A stretch of 8,888 nucleotides of DNA, from positions 1 through 8,888 of the forward strand of contig JAYPTI010000133.1 in NCBI GenBank assembly GCA_038133505.1, given 5' to 3'. The first letter of the stretch is position 1. Every line of letters begins with the position of its first letter. The translations under genes were made by a program, and so were the position numbers. Shown here one piece after another: positions 1 through 6,911 of this stretch. The notes beneath the pieces were generated by a model. That model searched no databases. It had not been told where the DNA came from and saw only the letters and a program-made list of their open reading frames with translations. This stretch comes from JAYQUR01 sp038133505. Lineage in GTDB: Bacteria > Pseudomonadota > Alphaproteobacteria > MPNO01 > UBA830.

Positions 1-693
1 CACGTAGACGCAGTTCCGGAATACGGTCTCCGACAGGAGACCGCGGAGCCGGGCGCCGATCGCCATGCCGATGAAGGCGGGAATCAGGCTGAAGATGGAG
101 ATCACCCCTTCCTCGCGCCCGATGGCGCCCTTCGAAACCAGCACGATCACCAGCATCGACGAGCTGATGAGGAAGGTGATGGCGAGCGCGCGCACGAAGG
201 TTTCCTTGTCGACGTCGCGCGCCTGCAGATACATCGCGATGGGAATGCCGACCGAACCGGTCGTGCCGGTCAGAATGCCGGACAGGATACCAAGCGGCGG
301 GGCGACCCACGGCGCGGCCGCGTCCGAAATGCGCAGCCGGAATCGCGTCACGTTGATCGCAACGTAGATCACGACGACGACGCCGAGGAAGGTCGTCAGG
401 ATATCCGCATCGACGAGGAACAGTATTTCGGCGCCGAGCCACGTCGACGAGACCGAAAACAGGTTGATGACCCAGTAGCGCCGCAGCATCTCGAGCGCCC
501 GGCCGCCCTGGAACGCCTGCAGGACGTTGGTCGCGACCACGGGAACCGCGATGAAGGCGATCGCGGTCCGGAGATCGACCACATTGGTGATGATCGACAC
601 GGCGGTCAGCGGCAGGCCGAGGCCGATCATGCCTTTCACGCCGCCGGCGAGCAGCAGCGCGATTATGACGACGGATATTACGGTGACGTCCAG
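1..693 (-). CDS. TauE/SafE-type membrane permease (3' end beyond window)
   Basis: Partial integral membrane protein, 231 codons visible, C-terminus cut off by the left edge of the window. The frame is open from 765 down to 1. It is strongly hydrophobic with about six membrane segments. The N-terminal GGVKGMIGLGLPL and the central GILSGILTGTTGSVGIP are the two Gly-rich half-repeats typical of the sulfite exporter TauE/SafE (DUF81) family, whose members export or import small anions such as sulfite or sulfoacetate; the actual substrate is unknown. Start choice is odd. No ATG, GTG or TTG lies upstream of the first helix. CTG at 693 has GGAG 7 nt upstream and gives MDVTVISVV, a normal family N-terminus. 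The next conventional starts (GTG 639, ATG 630) would delete most of the first helix. It is divergent from the 846 gene. The family is confident, the start less so. Confidence 0.85.
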   Translation of the reverse strand, partial: MDVTVISVVIIALLLAGGVKGMIGLGLPLTAVSIITNVVDLRTAIAFIAVPVVATNVLQAFQGGRALEMLRRYWVINLFSVSSTWLGAEILFLVDADILTTFLGVVVVIYVAINVTRFRLRISDAAAPWVAPPLGILSGILTGTTGSVGIPIAMYLQARDVDKETFVRALAITFLISSSMLVIVLVSKGAIGREEGVISIFSLIPAFIGMAIGARLRGLLSETVFRNCVYV

Positions 694-845
694 AACGGGA
701 CTCCGGCAGAAAGGAGGGGGATTGTCGCCGATCGGCGGGGTTAAGCAACTGGTAATCGTAGACGGCTAGGTTGATCCCGATTCAATCGAGCCGGACCGCC
801 TTGGACCGGACGACACCCCGGACGATCCAGGACCCGCGTGACGAC

Positions 846-1205
846 ATGCCGCTGGAACGACGCAGAATTATCTTCACCGAAGCCGAGATCGTCTCGGCGG
901 CGCTGGCCTACTGCAAATCGAGCGGTATCGCGGTGCCGGACGCGCGGGTAGAGGCTGCCGACGTCGCGATCGAGTCTGACTGCTCTCTCACGATGACCTT
1001 TGCGGTCACCTCCCCCGATCAGGCGGACGAGGTCCGTATCGACTCGGAAACGCTGCTTCAGGCGCTGGTCTCTTACTGCCGAATCGTCGCCGTGCCGCTG
1101 CCGCGCGCCGCCGCGAAACGGCTGGAACCGATGGACGGCGCGCTTTCGATGGTCTTCCACACCGACCGCGCGCGCGGGTCGGTGTCGTGCTCCGCCGCCG
1201 CCTGA
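846..1205 (+). CDS. Uncharacterised 119-aa protein with two related halves
   Basis: Small soluble protein of unknown function, no signal peptide or membrane segment. I start it at ATG 846 (MPLERRRIIF), because the open 25 codons upstream (TTG 771) look like non-coding sequence; the Shine-Dalgarno is weak (AGGA about 14 nt upstream). The RRIIF N-terminus and the C-terminal ALxxYC...VPLPRAAAKRLE segment remind me of a small uncharacterised alphaproteobacterial family, from memory. The two halves resemble each other: residues 12-52 (EAEIVSAALAYCKSSGIAVP, then acidic, ending LTMTF) and 67-104 (SETLLQALVSYC, VPLP, ending LSMVF). The tail (107-119) is Arg/Ser/Ala-rich and looks unstructured. It is convergent with the 1233-1580 gene, only 27 nt between the stops. 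No function can be assigned. Confidence 0.7.
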   Translation: MPLERRRIIFTEAEIVSAALAYCKSSGIAVPDARVEAADVAIESDCSLTMTFAVTSPDQADEVRIDSETLLQALVSYCRIVAVPLPRAAAKRLEPMDGALSMVFHTDRARGSVSCSAAA

Positions 1206-1232
1206 CGGCAGGCCGGCGACTTCTCTCCCGCG

Positions 1233-1580
1233 CTACTCCCTCAGCACGTCCAGAAACTTTTCGAGCATGCTCGCCTTGCGCGGCCCCTTCGGTCGGCGGC
1301 CGGCCGATCGCACCCGGCTTCCGGCCGCCTGGACCGGCCGGGGCTTCGATCGTTTCACGAACGCTGGATTGGGATTCTCGTAGACGAAGAGGACCTTGAA
1401 GTCGCCCTCGTCGTTGATCGCGTAATAGGCGACCTTGCGGATCGTGCGATCGCGCTGGCAGCGGTCGTACGCGTCGGCCGCCGCATCGGCCCGGTTTTCG
1501 ATGTTCTGCCCGTAGGTCATTTCGCCGTCGCGCAGGTTTTCCTCGTCGCGAACGGTATAGATTTCGACGGTTCCGCTCAT
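1233..1580 (-). CDS. Uncharacterised 115-aa protein with basic C-terminal tail
   Basis: Small cytoplasmic protein of unknown function. ATG at 1580 (MSGTVEIYTV) is chosen because GAGGAGGAC sits directly before it, a strong Shine-Dalgarno; the frame stays open upstream to 1691 but that part (MDKSARK...) lies across a likely promoter. Residues 1-72 look like a compact domain rich in acidic and aromatic residues (MTYGQNIENRADAAADAYDR, then KVAYYAINDEGDFKVLFVYE). Residues 75-103 form a very basic, low-complexity linker (KRSKPRP, SRVRSAGRRPKGPRK), followed by a short helix SMLEKFLDVLRE. The basic linker could contact nucleic acid or acidic partners, which is a guess. It lies downstream of livF on the same strand, 153 nt away, and probably has its own promoter. 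Confidence 0.7.
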   Translation of the reverse strand: MSGTVEIYTVRDEENLRDGEMTYGQNIENRADAAADAYDRCQRDRTIRKVAYYAINDEGDFKVLFVYENPNPAFVKRSKPRPVQAAGSRVRSAGRRPKGPRKASMLEKFLDVLRE

Positions 1581-1609
1581 GTCCTCCTCGGCGTCAGGTT
1601 GGAAAACCG

Positions 1610-1640
1610 ATATAGCCGCGGCGGGTTTCGCGAACGTCAA
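1610..1640 (-). promoter_or_regulatory. Candidate sigma-70-type promoter for the 115-aa gene
   Basis: On the minus strand, TTGACG (1640-1635) is followed after 19 nt by CTATAT (1615-1610), resembling the alphaproteobacterial housekeeping consensus CTTGAC-N17-CTATAT. A start near 1603 would give a leader of about 20 nt that carries the GAGGAG ribosome site of the gene at 1580. The spacer is about two bases longer than usual, so this is tentative. Confidence 0.4.
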
Positions 1641-1733
1641 AACAACTGGTAAGCGCGCGGTAAACGGCGCTTTTCGAGCGGACTTATCCACAGCCGGAGC
1701 GGGGATCGGACGACGACCCGCCGGCCCGAAAGT

Positions 1734-2378
1734 TCAGGCGCTGATGATCGACCCGCGCTCGATGACGAACGTGCGGTCGAGCAGATCCTTGATGTGCTTG
1801 TCATTGGATTCCGAGACCAGCACGGACTCGCCCTCGGCCTTGAGGCTCGCCATGATCTCGACCATGCGCTGGGCGAACACGGGCGCGATGCCCTCGGACG
1901 GCTCGTCGAGCATCAGGAGCTTGGTGCCGGCCATCAGGGCGCGGGCAAAGGCCACGAACTTCTGCTGTCCGCCCGACAGTTCGGTCGCGCCGCGGGCGCG
2001 GAACTCGGCGACCTCGGGCATCAGCTCGTAGATCCACTCGAGGCGTTTCGCCGCCTCGGAATCCCCGGTCGACCAGACCGGCAGCATGATGTTGTCTTCG
2101 ACCGTCAGCTGCGGCACGAGACGCCTGTCCTCGGGCATGAAGCCGATGCCGATGAAGGCGCGCCGGTGGGGCGCCGTCGCGCGCAGATCCTGACCGTCGA
2201 ATTCCATGGATCCGTTGCGCGCCTTGAGGGCGCCCATGACCGCCCGCATGAACGTCGTCTTGCCGGCGCCGTTGCGGCCGATCAGGCCGCACATCGTGCC
2301 CGACGGCACTTCGAGGCTGACGTCTCGCAGGATGGGCGTCGCCCCGATATTCACGTCGAGGCCGGCAACCTTAAGCAT
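1734..2378 (-). CDS. livF: LIV-type ABC transporter ATPase LivF
   Basis: Cytoplasmic ATP-binding subunit of a branched-chain amino acid/amide-type (HAAT) importer, 214 aa; most LivF are about 230-240 aa, so it is slightly short. Visible motifs: Walker A GRNGAGKT (34-41), PEDRRLVPQLTVEDN (82-96) equivalent to the LivF-type PEgR..F..LTVxeN block, signature LSGGQQK (134-140), Walker B LLMLDEPSEG (154-163). After Walker B the usual LivF VEQN appears as VSESN (188-192), so Glu and Asn are kept and Gln is lost. ATG at 2378 overlaps the livG stop by 8 nt and has GGAGG 6 nt upstream, indicating translational coupling. It is the last gene of the transporter cluster, and no convincing terminator follows. 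It should pair with LivG to power LivHM. Confidence 0.95.
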   Translation of the reverse strand: MLKVAGLDVNIGATPILRDVSLEVPSGTMCGLIGRNGAGKTTFMRAVMGALKARNGSMEFDGQDLRATAPHRRAFIGIGFMPEDRRLVPQLTVEDNIMLPVWSTGDSEAAKRLEWIYELMPEVAEFRARGATELSGGQQKFVAFARALMAGTKLLMLDEPSEGIAPVFAQRMVEIMASLKAEGESVLVSESNDKHIKDLLDRTFVIERGSIISA

Positions 2379-3153
2379 CGGCGCCTCCCTCGGCGTGGGC
2401 CGGATGATATTCCTGACCGATCACGAATTCCTTCACCTTCTCGTCCCGCATCGCTTCCGCCGTCGGCGCGTCGCAGATGATCTCGCCCTGATAGAAGGCG
2501 AGCACGCGGCTGACGTAGCGCTCGACGATCTCCATGTCGTGCTCGATGAACAGCACGGTGGTGTCCGCGTCGCGCAGCGCCTGCATGATGATGTCCATCA
2601 GGCCGAACTTCTCCTCGACGCTGATGCCGCTGGTCGGCTCGTCGAGCATGATCAGCTTCGGGTTGCGCACCGTCGCCATCGCGATGTCGAGCAGCTTGCG
2701 GATGCCCTGGGGCAGGGCCGAGGCCGCCATGTTGCGGTACCCGTCGATCTGGTAGCGGCGGAGCTGTTCGTCGACGCGCGCCGCCCGCTCATCTGTCTCC
2801 AGCGGCGTGAACAGGCCGAGACCGGAGCGTTCGGCAATGCCGTAGGCCATCAGCATGTTGTCGAACACGCTCTCGGACAGGAATACCTGCGCCACCTGGA
2901 ACGAGCGGCACAGGCCGAGCTTGGTCACGTCCCTGGGGTGCAGCCCGAGCAGGCTTTTCCCCATGAAATCGATCGTGCCGCCGGACGGCGGCAGATAGCC
3001 GGTGACCATGTTGACGAACGTCGTCTTTCCGGCGCCGTTGGCGCCGATGATGCCGATGGTCTCGCCGTCGTCGATGTCGACGTTGATATTGTGAGCCGCG
3101 ACGACGCCGCCGAAGTTCTTTTCCAGGTCGCGGACCTTGAGAACGTTTGCCAT
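2371..3153 (-). CDS. livG: LIV-type ABC transporter ATPase LivG
   Basis: Second cytoplasmic ATPase of the importer, 260 aa, a normal LivG length. Motifs: Walker A GANGAGKT (37-44), Q-loop RSFQ (83-86), Walker B KLIMLDEPTSG (166-176), switch histidine in FIEHD (H205). The signature is unusual: ALPQGIRKLLDIA (146-158) stands where LivG normally has L-(S/A/P)-Y-G-Q-Q-R. The central Gly remains, but the Tyr and first Gln are replaced by Gln and Ile. The LivG-type insert between Q-loop and signature (roughly 105-145) is present. ATG at 3153 lies 4 nt after the livM stop, with GGAG 7 nt upstream. The C-terminal extension (IGQEYHPAHAEGGADA) is typical of LivG. It acts with LivF. Confidence 0.95.
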   Translation of the reverse strand: MANVLKVRDLEKNFGGVVAAHNINVDIDDGETIGIIGANGAGKTTFVNMVTGYLPPSGGTIDFMGKSLLGLHPRDVTKLGLCRSFQVAQVFLSESVFDNMLMAYGIAERSGLGLFTPLETDERAARVDEQLRRYQIDGYRNMAASALPQGIRKLLDIAMATVRNPKLIMLDEPTSGISVEEKFGLMDIIMQALRDADTTVLFIEHDMEIVERYVSRVLAFYQGEIICDAPTAEAMRDEKVKEFVIGQEYHPAHAEGGADA

Positions 3154-3157
3154 ACCC

Positions 3158-4138
3158 CTACTCCGCCGCCTGGGTTTCGCCGGCGCCGCTCAACGCGCGG
3201 CGCTTGCGCCATTCGGACCGGATCGACCACAGACCGTCCGGCAGGAACATGATGATGATCAGCAGCGCGCCGCCGAGGATCAGCTGCCAGATCTCCGGCG
3301 CATATTCGAACGCGTAGGTCCGCAGGAGCTCGTACACCAGCGCGCCGATAAACGTCGCACTGACGTTGCCCGTGCCCGACAGGATCGTGATGAAGACGAA
3401 ATCGCCGGAGACGGGCCAGTAAACCATCGAATCGGGATCGACGTGGCCGATCGTCAGCGCCATGATCGCGCCGCCGGTGCCCGCCAGCAGGCCGGATATC
3501 ACGTATTTGACGTGGATCGCGCGTTCGGCGGAGTAGCCGAGATACTCGACCCGGATCTCGTTCTCACGCACCGCCATGGTCATCATGCCGAGCGTCGACT
3601 TCAGGTACCAGTGCGCGCCGACCGCCGCGATGTAGGCGAAGACGGCGGCGAAGATGAACAGTGTGATCTGGTAGGACTCGCCGTCGGCCGTGAAGCCGAG
3701 GAACGTCGTCTGCTCGATGCCGATCCCGTCGGTCGACCCGAGCGATTCCAGCTTCGCGAGAACGCCGTAGAGGATCATCGAGAACGCGAGGTTCAGCAGC
3801 GCGAAGAAGATCGCGCGGTACTGGCGCAGCAACAGCCCGAGAACGTAGGCGAGGATACCGGCGGTCAGCGTTCCGCAGATGACCAGCACGAAAATCTCGT
3901 TGATGCCGGCGAGCTGCAGCATGGCAACCGTGTAGGCGCCGAAGCCGAAGAACAGGGCGTGTCCGAACGACACGAGGCCGGTACGCCACAGGATCAGCAG
4001 CCCGATGGCGACGACGCCGCGCGACAGGCTCTGCAGCCCGATATTGCGCATCCAGTCCTCAAGCAGGAAGTTGAGGACGATGAGGGCGATCAGCCCGATC
4101 GTCAGGCCCCAGAAGGTCCTGTCCATCAGCCGGCTCAT
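3158..4138 (-). CDS. livM: LIV-type ABC transporter permease LivM
   Basis: Inner-membrane permease subunit, 326 aa, with about nine to ten hydrophobic segments. Family blocks visible: LVSFGHALFFGFGAY (55-69), the STDGIG loop (135-140), RENEIRVEYLGYSAE (191-205), the cytoplasmic loop that docks the ATPases, SGLLAGTGGAI (215-225), SGTGNVSATFIGALVY (254-269) and MFLPDGL (297-303). The ATG at 4138 overlaps the livH stop in an ATGA arrangement, so the two permease halves are translationally coupled. The final residues (KRRALSGAGETQAAE) are a hydrophilic cytoplasmic tail. It forms the heterodimeric channel with LivH. Nothing appears truncated. Confidence 0.95.
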   Translation of the reverse strand: MSRLMDRTFWGLTIGLIALIVLNFLLEDWMRNIGLQSLSRGVVAIGLLILWRTGLVSFGHALFFGFGAYTVAMLQLAGINEIFVLVICGTLTAGILAYVLGLLLRQYRAIFFALLNLAFSMILYGVLAKLESLGSTDGIGIEQTTFLGFTADGESYQITLFIFAAVFAYIAAVGAHWYLKSTLGMMTMAVRENEIRVEYLGYSAERAIHVKYVISGLLAGTGGAIMALTIGHVDPDSMVYWPVSGDFVFITILSGTGNVSATFIGALVYELLRTYAFEYAPEIWQLILGGALLIIIMFLPDGLWSIRSEWRKRRALSGAGETQAAE

Positions 4139-5192
4139 ATCTTCCTCGCCTTGATCGGGGTGAAGAGGCCTTCAGGCCGGATGCACAGGACCAGCGCCAT
4201 GATCGCGTAGATCACGAACAGCTCGACCGCGGGATAGAGGTGAACCGCCGCGGCGCGCGACACGCCGACGATGATCGCGCCGATCAGCGCGCCGGGGATC
4301 GATCCCATGCCGCCGATCACGACGACCGCGAAGGCGAGCACGACGACCTCGACGCCGATGCCGGGCTGCACCGAGATCGTCGGCGCGAGATACGCCCCGC
4401 CGAGCGCGCCCAGGAATGTGCCGATGATGAAGGTCGACAGGAAGACGGCGGTCACGTTGATGCCCATCGCCTCGCTCATCTCGCGGTCGAAGATGACTGC
4501 GAGCAGCTTCTTGCCGTAGCGCGTGCGGTTCAGGCCGTACCAGAGGACGAACGCGATAACGAACGACACCGCGATCATCGACAGATTGTAGTTGTCGAAT
4601 ACCAGACCGCCGATTTCGCTGATGTCGAGCAGCGCCATCGGCTGGAAGGCGAGATACGGGTTCGTGCCCCAGATCAGGATGATGACGTCTTCGAGCACCA
4701 GGAAGGCGGCGAAGGTCGCCAGCACGACGATATGCTCGTCCCGGTCGTAAAGAAATTTCAGCAGACCGCGCTCTATCACGACGCCGAGGATCACGCCGAG
4801 GAAGGCCGCAGACACGAAAATGATCACGAAACCGCCGAAATCCGGCAGTCCCGCCTCGTACCATATCCCGATGAGATAAGCGGCCAGATAGGCGCCGAAA
4901 GCGAAGAACGAGCCGTGCGTGACGTTCAGGACCTTCTGGACCCCGAAGATCACGGTGAGGCCGACCGCCACCATGAAAAGATATGACGAGTAGACCANNN
5001 NNNNNNNNNNNNNNNNNNNNNNNNNNNNNNNNNNNNNNNNNNNNNNNNNNNNNNNNNNNNNNNNNNNNNNNNNNNNNNNNNNNNNNNNNNNNNNNNNCCG
5101 AAGATCACGGTGAGGCCGACCGCCACCATGAAAAGATATGACGAGTAGACCAGGCCATCGACAAGGATGACGAGGAGTAGCTCAATATCCAA
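4135..5192 (-). CDS. livH: LIV-type ABC transporter permease LivH, interrupted by assembly gap
   Basis: Inner-membrane permease partner of LivM. The gene is split by 100 N (4998-5097) flanked by identical 55-bp copies. Joining at the overlap gives 301 codons in a single frame (300 aa), the usual LivH length. Start: TTG at 5192 (MDIELLLVILVDGLVYSSYL), with AGGGG 7 nt upstream and no in-frame ATG or GTG nearby. ATG at 4974 is internal and would remove the first helix. Family blocks: GVQKVLNVTHGSFFAFGAYL (32-51), the REMSEAMGIN loop and IGGMGSIPGALIGAI near the C-terminus, ending RPEGLF. An intrinsic terminator at 5283-5313 lies upstream, between this gene and the binding-protein gene. The stop overlaps livM. 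Family is certain; the exact sequence depends on the gap being an unmerged overlap. Confidence 0.92.
4943..4997. repeat. 55-bp duplicate, left copy (contig end overlap)
   Basis: This stretch, ending exactly at the first N, is identical base for base to 5098-5152, which begins exactly after the last N. It encodes LivH residues around SSYLFMVAVGLTVIF. The placement at both contig ends shows it to be an assembly overlap and not a biological repeat. Confidence 0.93.
4998..5097. other. 100-N assembly gap inside livH
   Basis: Exactly 100 N, a conventional placeholder for a gap of unknown length. Because both flanks carry the same 55 bp, no sequence is likely to be missing. Deleting the Ns and one 55-bp copy leaves livH open and in frame. 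Confidence 0.95.
5098..5152. repeat. 55-bp duplicate, right copy (contig end overlap)
   Basis: Identical to 4943-4997 and in the same orientation. It continues into the unique 5' end of livH (5153-5192), so this contig supplies the true start of the gene. Confidence 0.93.
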
Positions 5193-5282
5193 CGTGAAGC
5201 CCCTGTTTTGTCAGGCGTGTTGCCCCGCGGTCCGTCTTTTGCGTCTTTTGATCGCGCATCTTTCGCGGGTCGTTCCGGATCG

Positions 5283-5313
5283 AAAAACCGGAGGCGGCTA
5301 TAGCCGCCTCCGG
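5283..5313 (-). terminator. Intrinsic terminator/attenuator between binding-protein gene and livH
   Basis: A perfect 26-bp palindrome (5288-5313; each arm CCGGAGGCGGCTA or its complement) is followed on the minus strand by TTTTT (5287-5283). It starts 16 nt after the binding-protein stop at 5330. This is a classic Rho-independent terminator. Placed between the periplasmic binding protein and the membrane/ATPase genes, it would let the binding protein be made in excess, as is common in such operons. livHMGF would then be read by partial read-through or from a promoter in 5193-5282, where I see no convincing one. Confidence 0.85.
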
Positions 5314-5329
5314 ATATCTCAGGAAAGGA

Positions 5330-6771
5330 TCAGCACTTGGCGCCCTTCATGCCGCCTTCCAGCCACTGGATCGAACCGACGCCGTCCGGCGGGTTCACGC
5401 AGGCCGGCGGGAAGATCTCGACGTCCTTCAGGACCATCTCCTTGCGCTTGTCGTCCCAGACCGTGACGCCCCAGCGGTCGTCGGTCAGCGCCTGGTGGCC
5501 CTTGGAGAGGCCCATGTTGACGTTGCCGACGAAGGTCGGGAACGTCGCGCCCTCGAGCGCCGCGATCACCTGGTCGGTGGTCGGGAACTTGCCGGCGGCC
5601 TTCACGCTGGCGTGGTCGTAGGCGTACTTCGCAGCCAGGACGCCCTGGGCGTACTGGTAGCTCGGCTGCGCCGGCGGTTCGCCGTAGGCCTTGCGGTATT
5701 CCTTCTGGAACCACTGGTTCAGCGGGGTCGGATCGTCGACCACGTACATGCCGTACGGGCCACGCGTCCCGACCATGATTCCCTGAGGGAACTTCTCGCC
5801 GAGGCGGTAGGCGACCGTCTCGCCGACCGTGAAGACGAACATCTTGCGCTTGAACAGGCCGCGTGCCGCCGCCTGGCCCATGAACGCCTCGAGATCGCCG
5901 CCCCAGAAGCTGGAGTGGACGAGGTTCTCACGCGCCCGCGACAGAGCCGAGATTTCCGTGCCGTACTGGCCCGAGAAAAGCTTCGGGAACTGATGCTTGT
6001 CGGCCTGCTTGGCATTCGGCACGAGAACCTTCATCGCCATCGCGAAGTCGCGCAGCGAATCCTGCCCCCAGGCGTAGTTCTGGTTGATGCCGACGAAGCC
6101 CTTCACGTCCTTCGCGAACCGCTTGGCGATGTAGCGCGCGGCGGAAACGTTGTTCGCCGTCGCGTGGTTGATCGTGCGGAAGACGTATTTGGGGTTCTTG
6201 TCGATTTCCTCGAAGACGCGCGGGGTGCCGCAAACCGTCTGGATCGTGAGGATCTTGAGCTCTTCCGAAACGGGCGTCGTCGCCGCGCAGGTACCGGAGG
6301 AGATGATGCCGACGATCAGGTCGACGCCCTCCTTCTGGACCTTGTTGCGCATTTCGGTCACCTGCTTGGTGTTGCCGCCGGCCTCGTCGTAGAAGATCGC
6401 CTCGATCTCGCGTCCGGCCAGACCCTTCGTGTTGTACGGCGGCGGAAGCTCGCCGTTGTTGATGCCGCGGATGATCAGTTCCGCGCCGTTCTTGCCGGGA
6501 ATACCGAAGGCCGGCGCTGCCGCGCCCGTCAGGAACGACGGGATCGCCATTTTCACTTTCTGCGCCTGGGCTGCACCACCCTGGATTGCCACGATTGCTG
6601 CTTGGCCGGCCTCCGGGTTCTGGGTTGCTACCAGGATTGCCCCGAGCATGGCTGCCATCATCGGCAAACTCATCTTGCTTTGAGCNNNNNNNNNNCACCA
6701 CCCAGCGCTACCGCGCCCGCGACGGCGAGGGCGGCAAGACGTGCCGACGTTCCGATTTTATTAAGTGCCAT
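5330..6771 (-). CDS. Periplasmic branched-chain amino acid/amide-type substrate-binding protein, 5' end disrupted by assembly
   Basis: Solute-binding protein (Peripla_BP_6, LivJ/LivK-like) feeding LivHMGF. The body is clear: KVKMAIPSFLTG...GKNGAELIIRGIN, DEAGGNTKQVTEMRNKVQ, DLIVGIISSGTCAATTPVSE, YAWGQDSL, and a C-terminus with a Cys pair (PPACVNPP...GAKC). The true start is ATG 6771, 5 nt after GGGAGG, giving a Sec signal peptide MALNKIGTSARLAALAVAG then AVALGG up to the gap. Joining the two shared CACCACCC words (6696-6703 and 6574-6581) restores AVALGGAAQA|QKVK in frame and a 439-aa precursor of normal length, cleaved after residue 29. As assembled, 6582-6695 (104 bp of foreign-looking sequence plus 10 N) breaks this and the frame. 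A start at ATG 6673 would be an artefact. Ligand unknown. A terminator follows the stop. Confidence 0.9.
6582..6685 (-). other. Probable chimeric fragment at contig end, resembling an M48 (BepA-like) protease segment
   Basis: This 104-bp tract abuts the 10-N gap and interrupts the signal peptide of the binding protein. Its minus-strand frame reads AQSKMSLPMMAAMLGAILVA, then TQNPEAGQAAIVAIQ. I recognise this as similar to the hydrophobic segment of BepA/YfgC-type M48 metalloproteases that precedes their INFTR...NExEADR block; this is from memory. Codon use differs from the flanks: six GCA alanines plus AGT, TTG, CAA and GTA, whereas the transporter genes use mostly GCC/GCG. The two reading contexts meet at GGGTGGTG. 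It is most likely a misjoin, or else a true insertion. Confidence 0.6.
6686..6695. other. 10-N assembly gap in the binding-protein signal peptide region
   Basis: Ten N separate the signal-peptide start (right side) from the foreign-looking tract (left side). Taken literally as 10 bases, the gap puts the two sides out of frame. The gap length is therefore not reliable. Confidence 0.95.
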
Positions 6772-6911
6772 TGTGACCTCCCAATCTGGTCATACTCGTT
6801 TGGTCTTTGCCTTTGCGGCCATAGGCCGATGCGAGCGGAATTCTAGAACATTTATCCCGGCGGTCCAATCCCCCGCCTCGGCTGCGGCAATCGGCCCGAT
6901 ATCGGAGAGGG

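Noticed and set aside
806..825. Two copies of CCGGACGA in the divergent region between the permease and the 119-aa gene
   Set aside because: Short GC-rich words recur by chance at this composition, and no promoter could be located beside them.
1684..1692. TTATCCACA, a perfect DnaA-box consensus, between livF and the 115-aa gene
   Set aside because: It is a single copy with no second box, AT-rich unwinding region or replication genes nearby, so it is probably chance.
2206..3252. Long open frame on the plus strand opposite livG/livF; similar ones at 3137-4210, 4240-4986 and 5495-7156
   Set aside because: The translations are low-complexity, rich in Arg, Asp, His and Glu, and lie opposite well-recognised transporter genes; they are GC-driven shadow frames.
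5233..5249. Two direct copies of CGTCTTTT 9 nt apart upstream of livH
   Set aside because: Only two short copies with no dyad and no promoter to anchor them; too little to call an operator.
6891..6905. CCGATATCGG palindrome just after the MmgE/PrpD stop as a possible terminator
   Set aside because: Only 10 bp with no loop and no T-run; read-through into the binding-protein gene seems equally likely.
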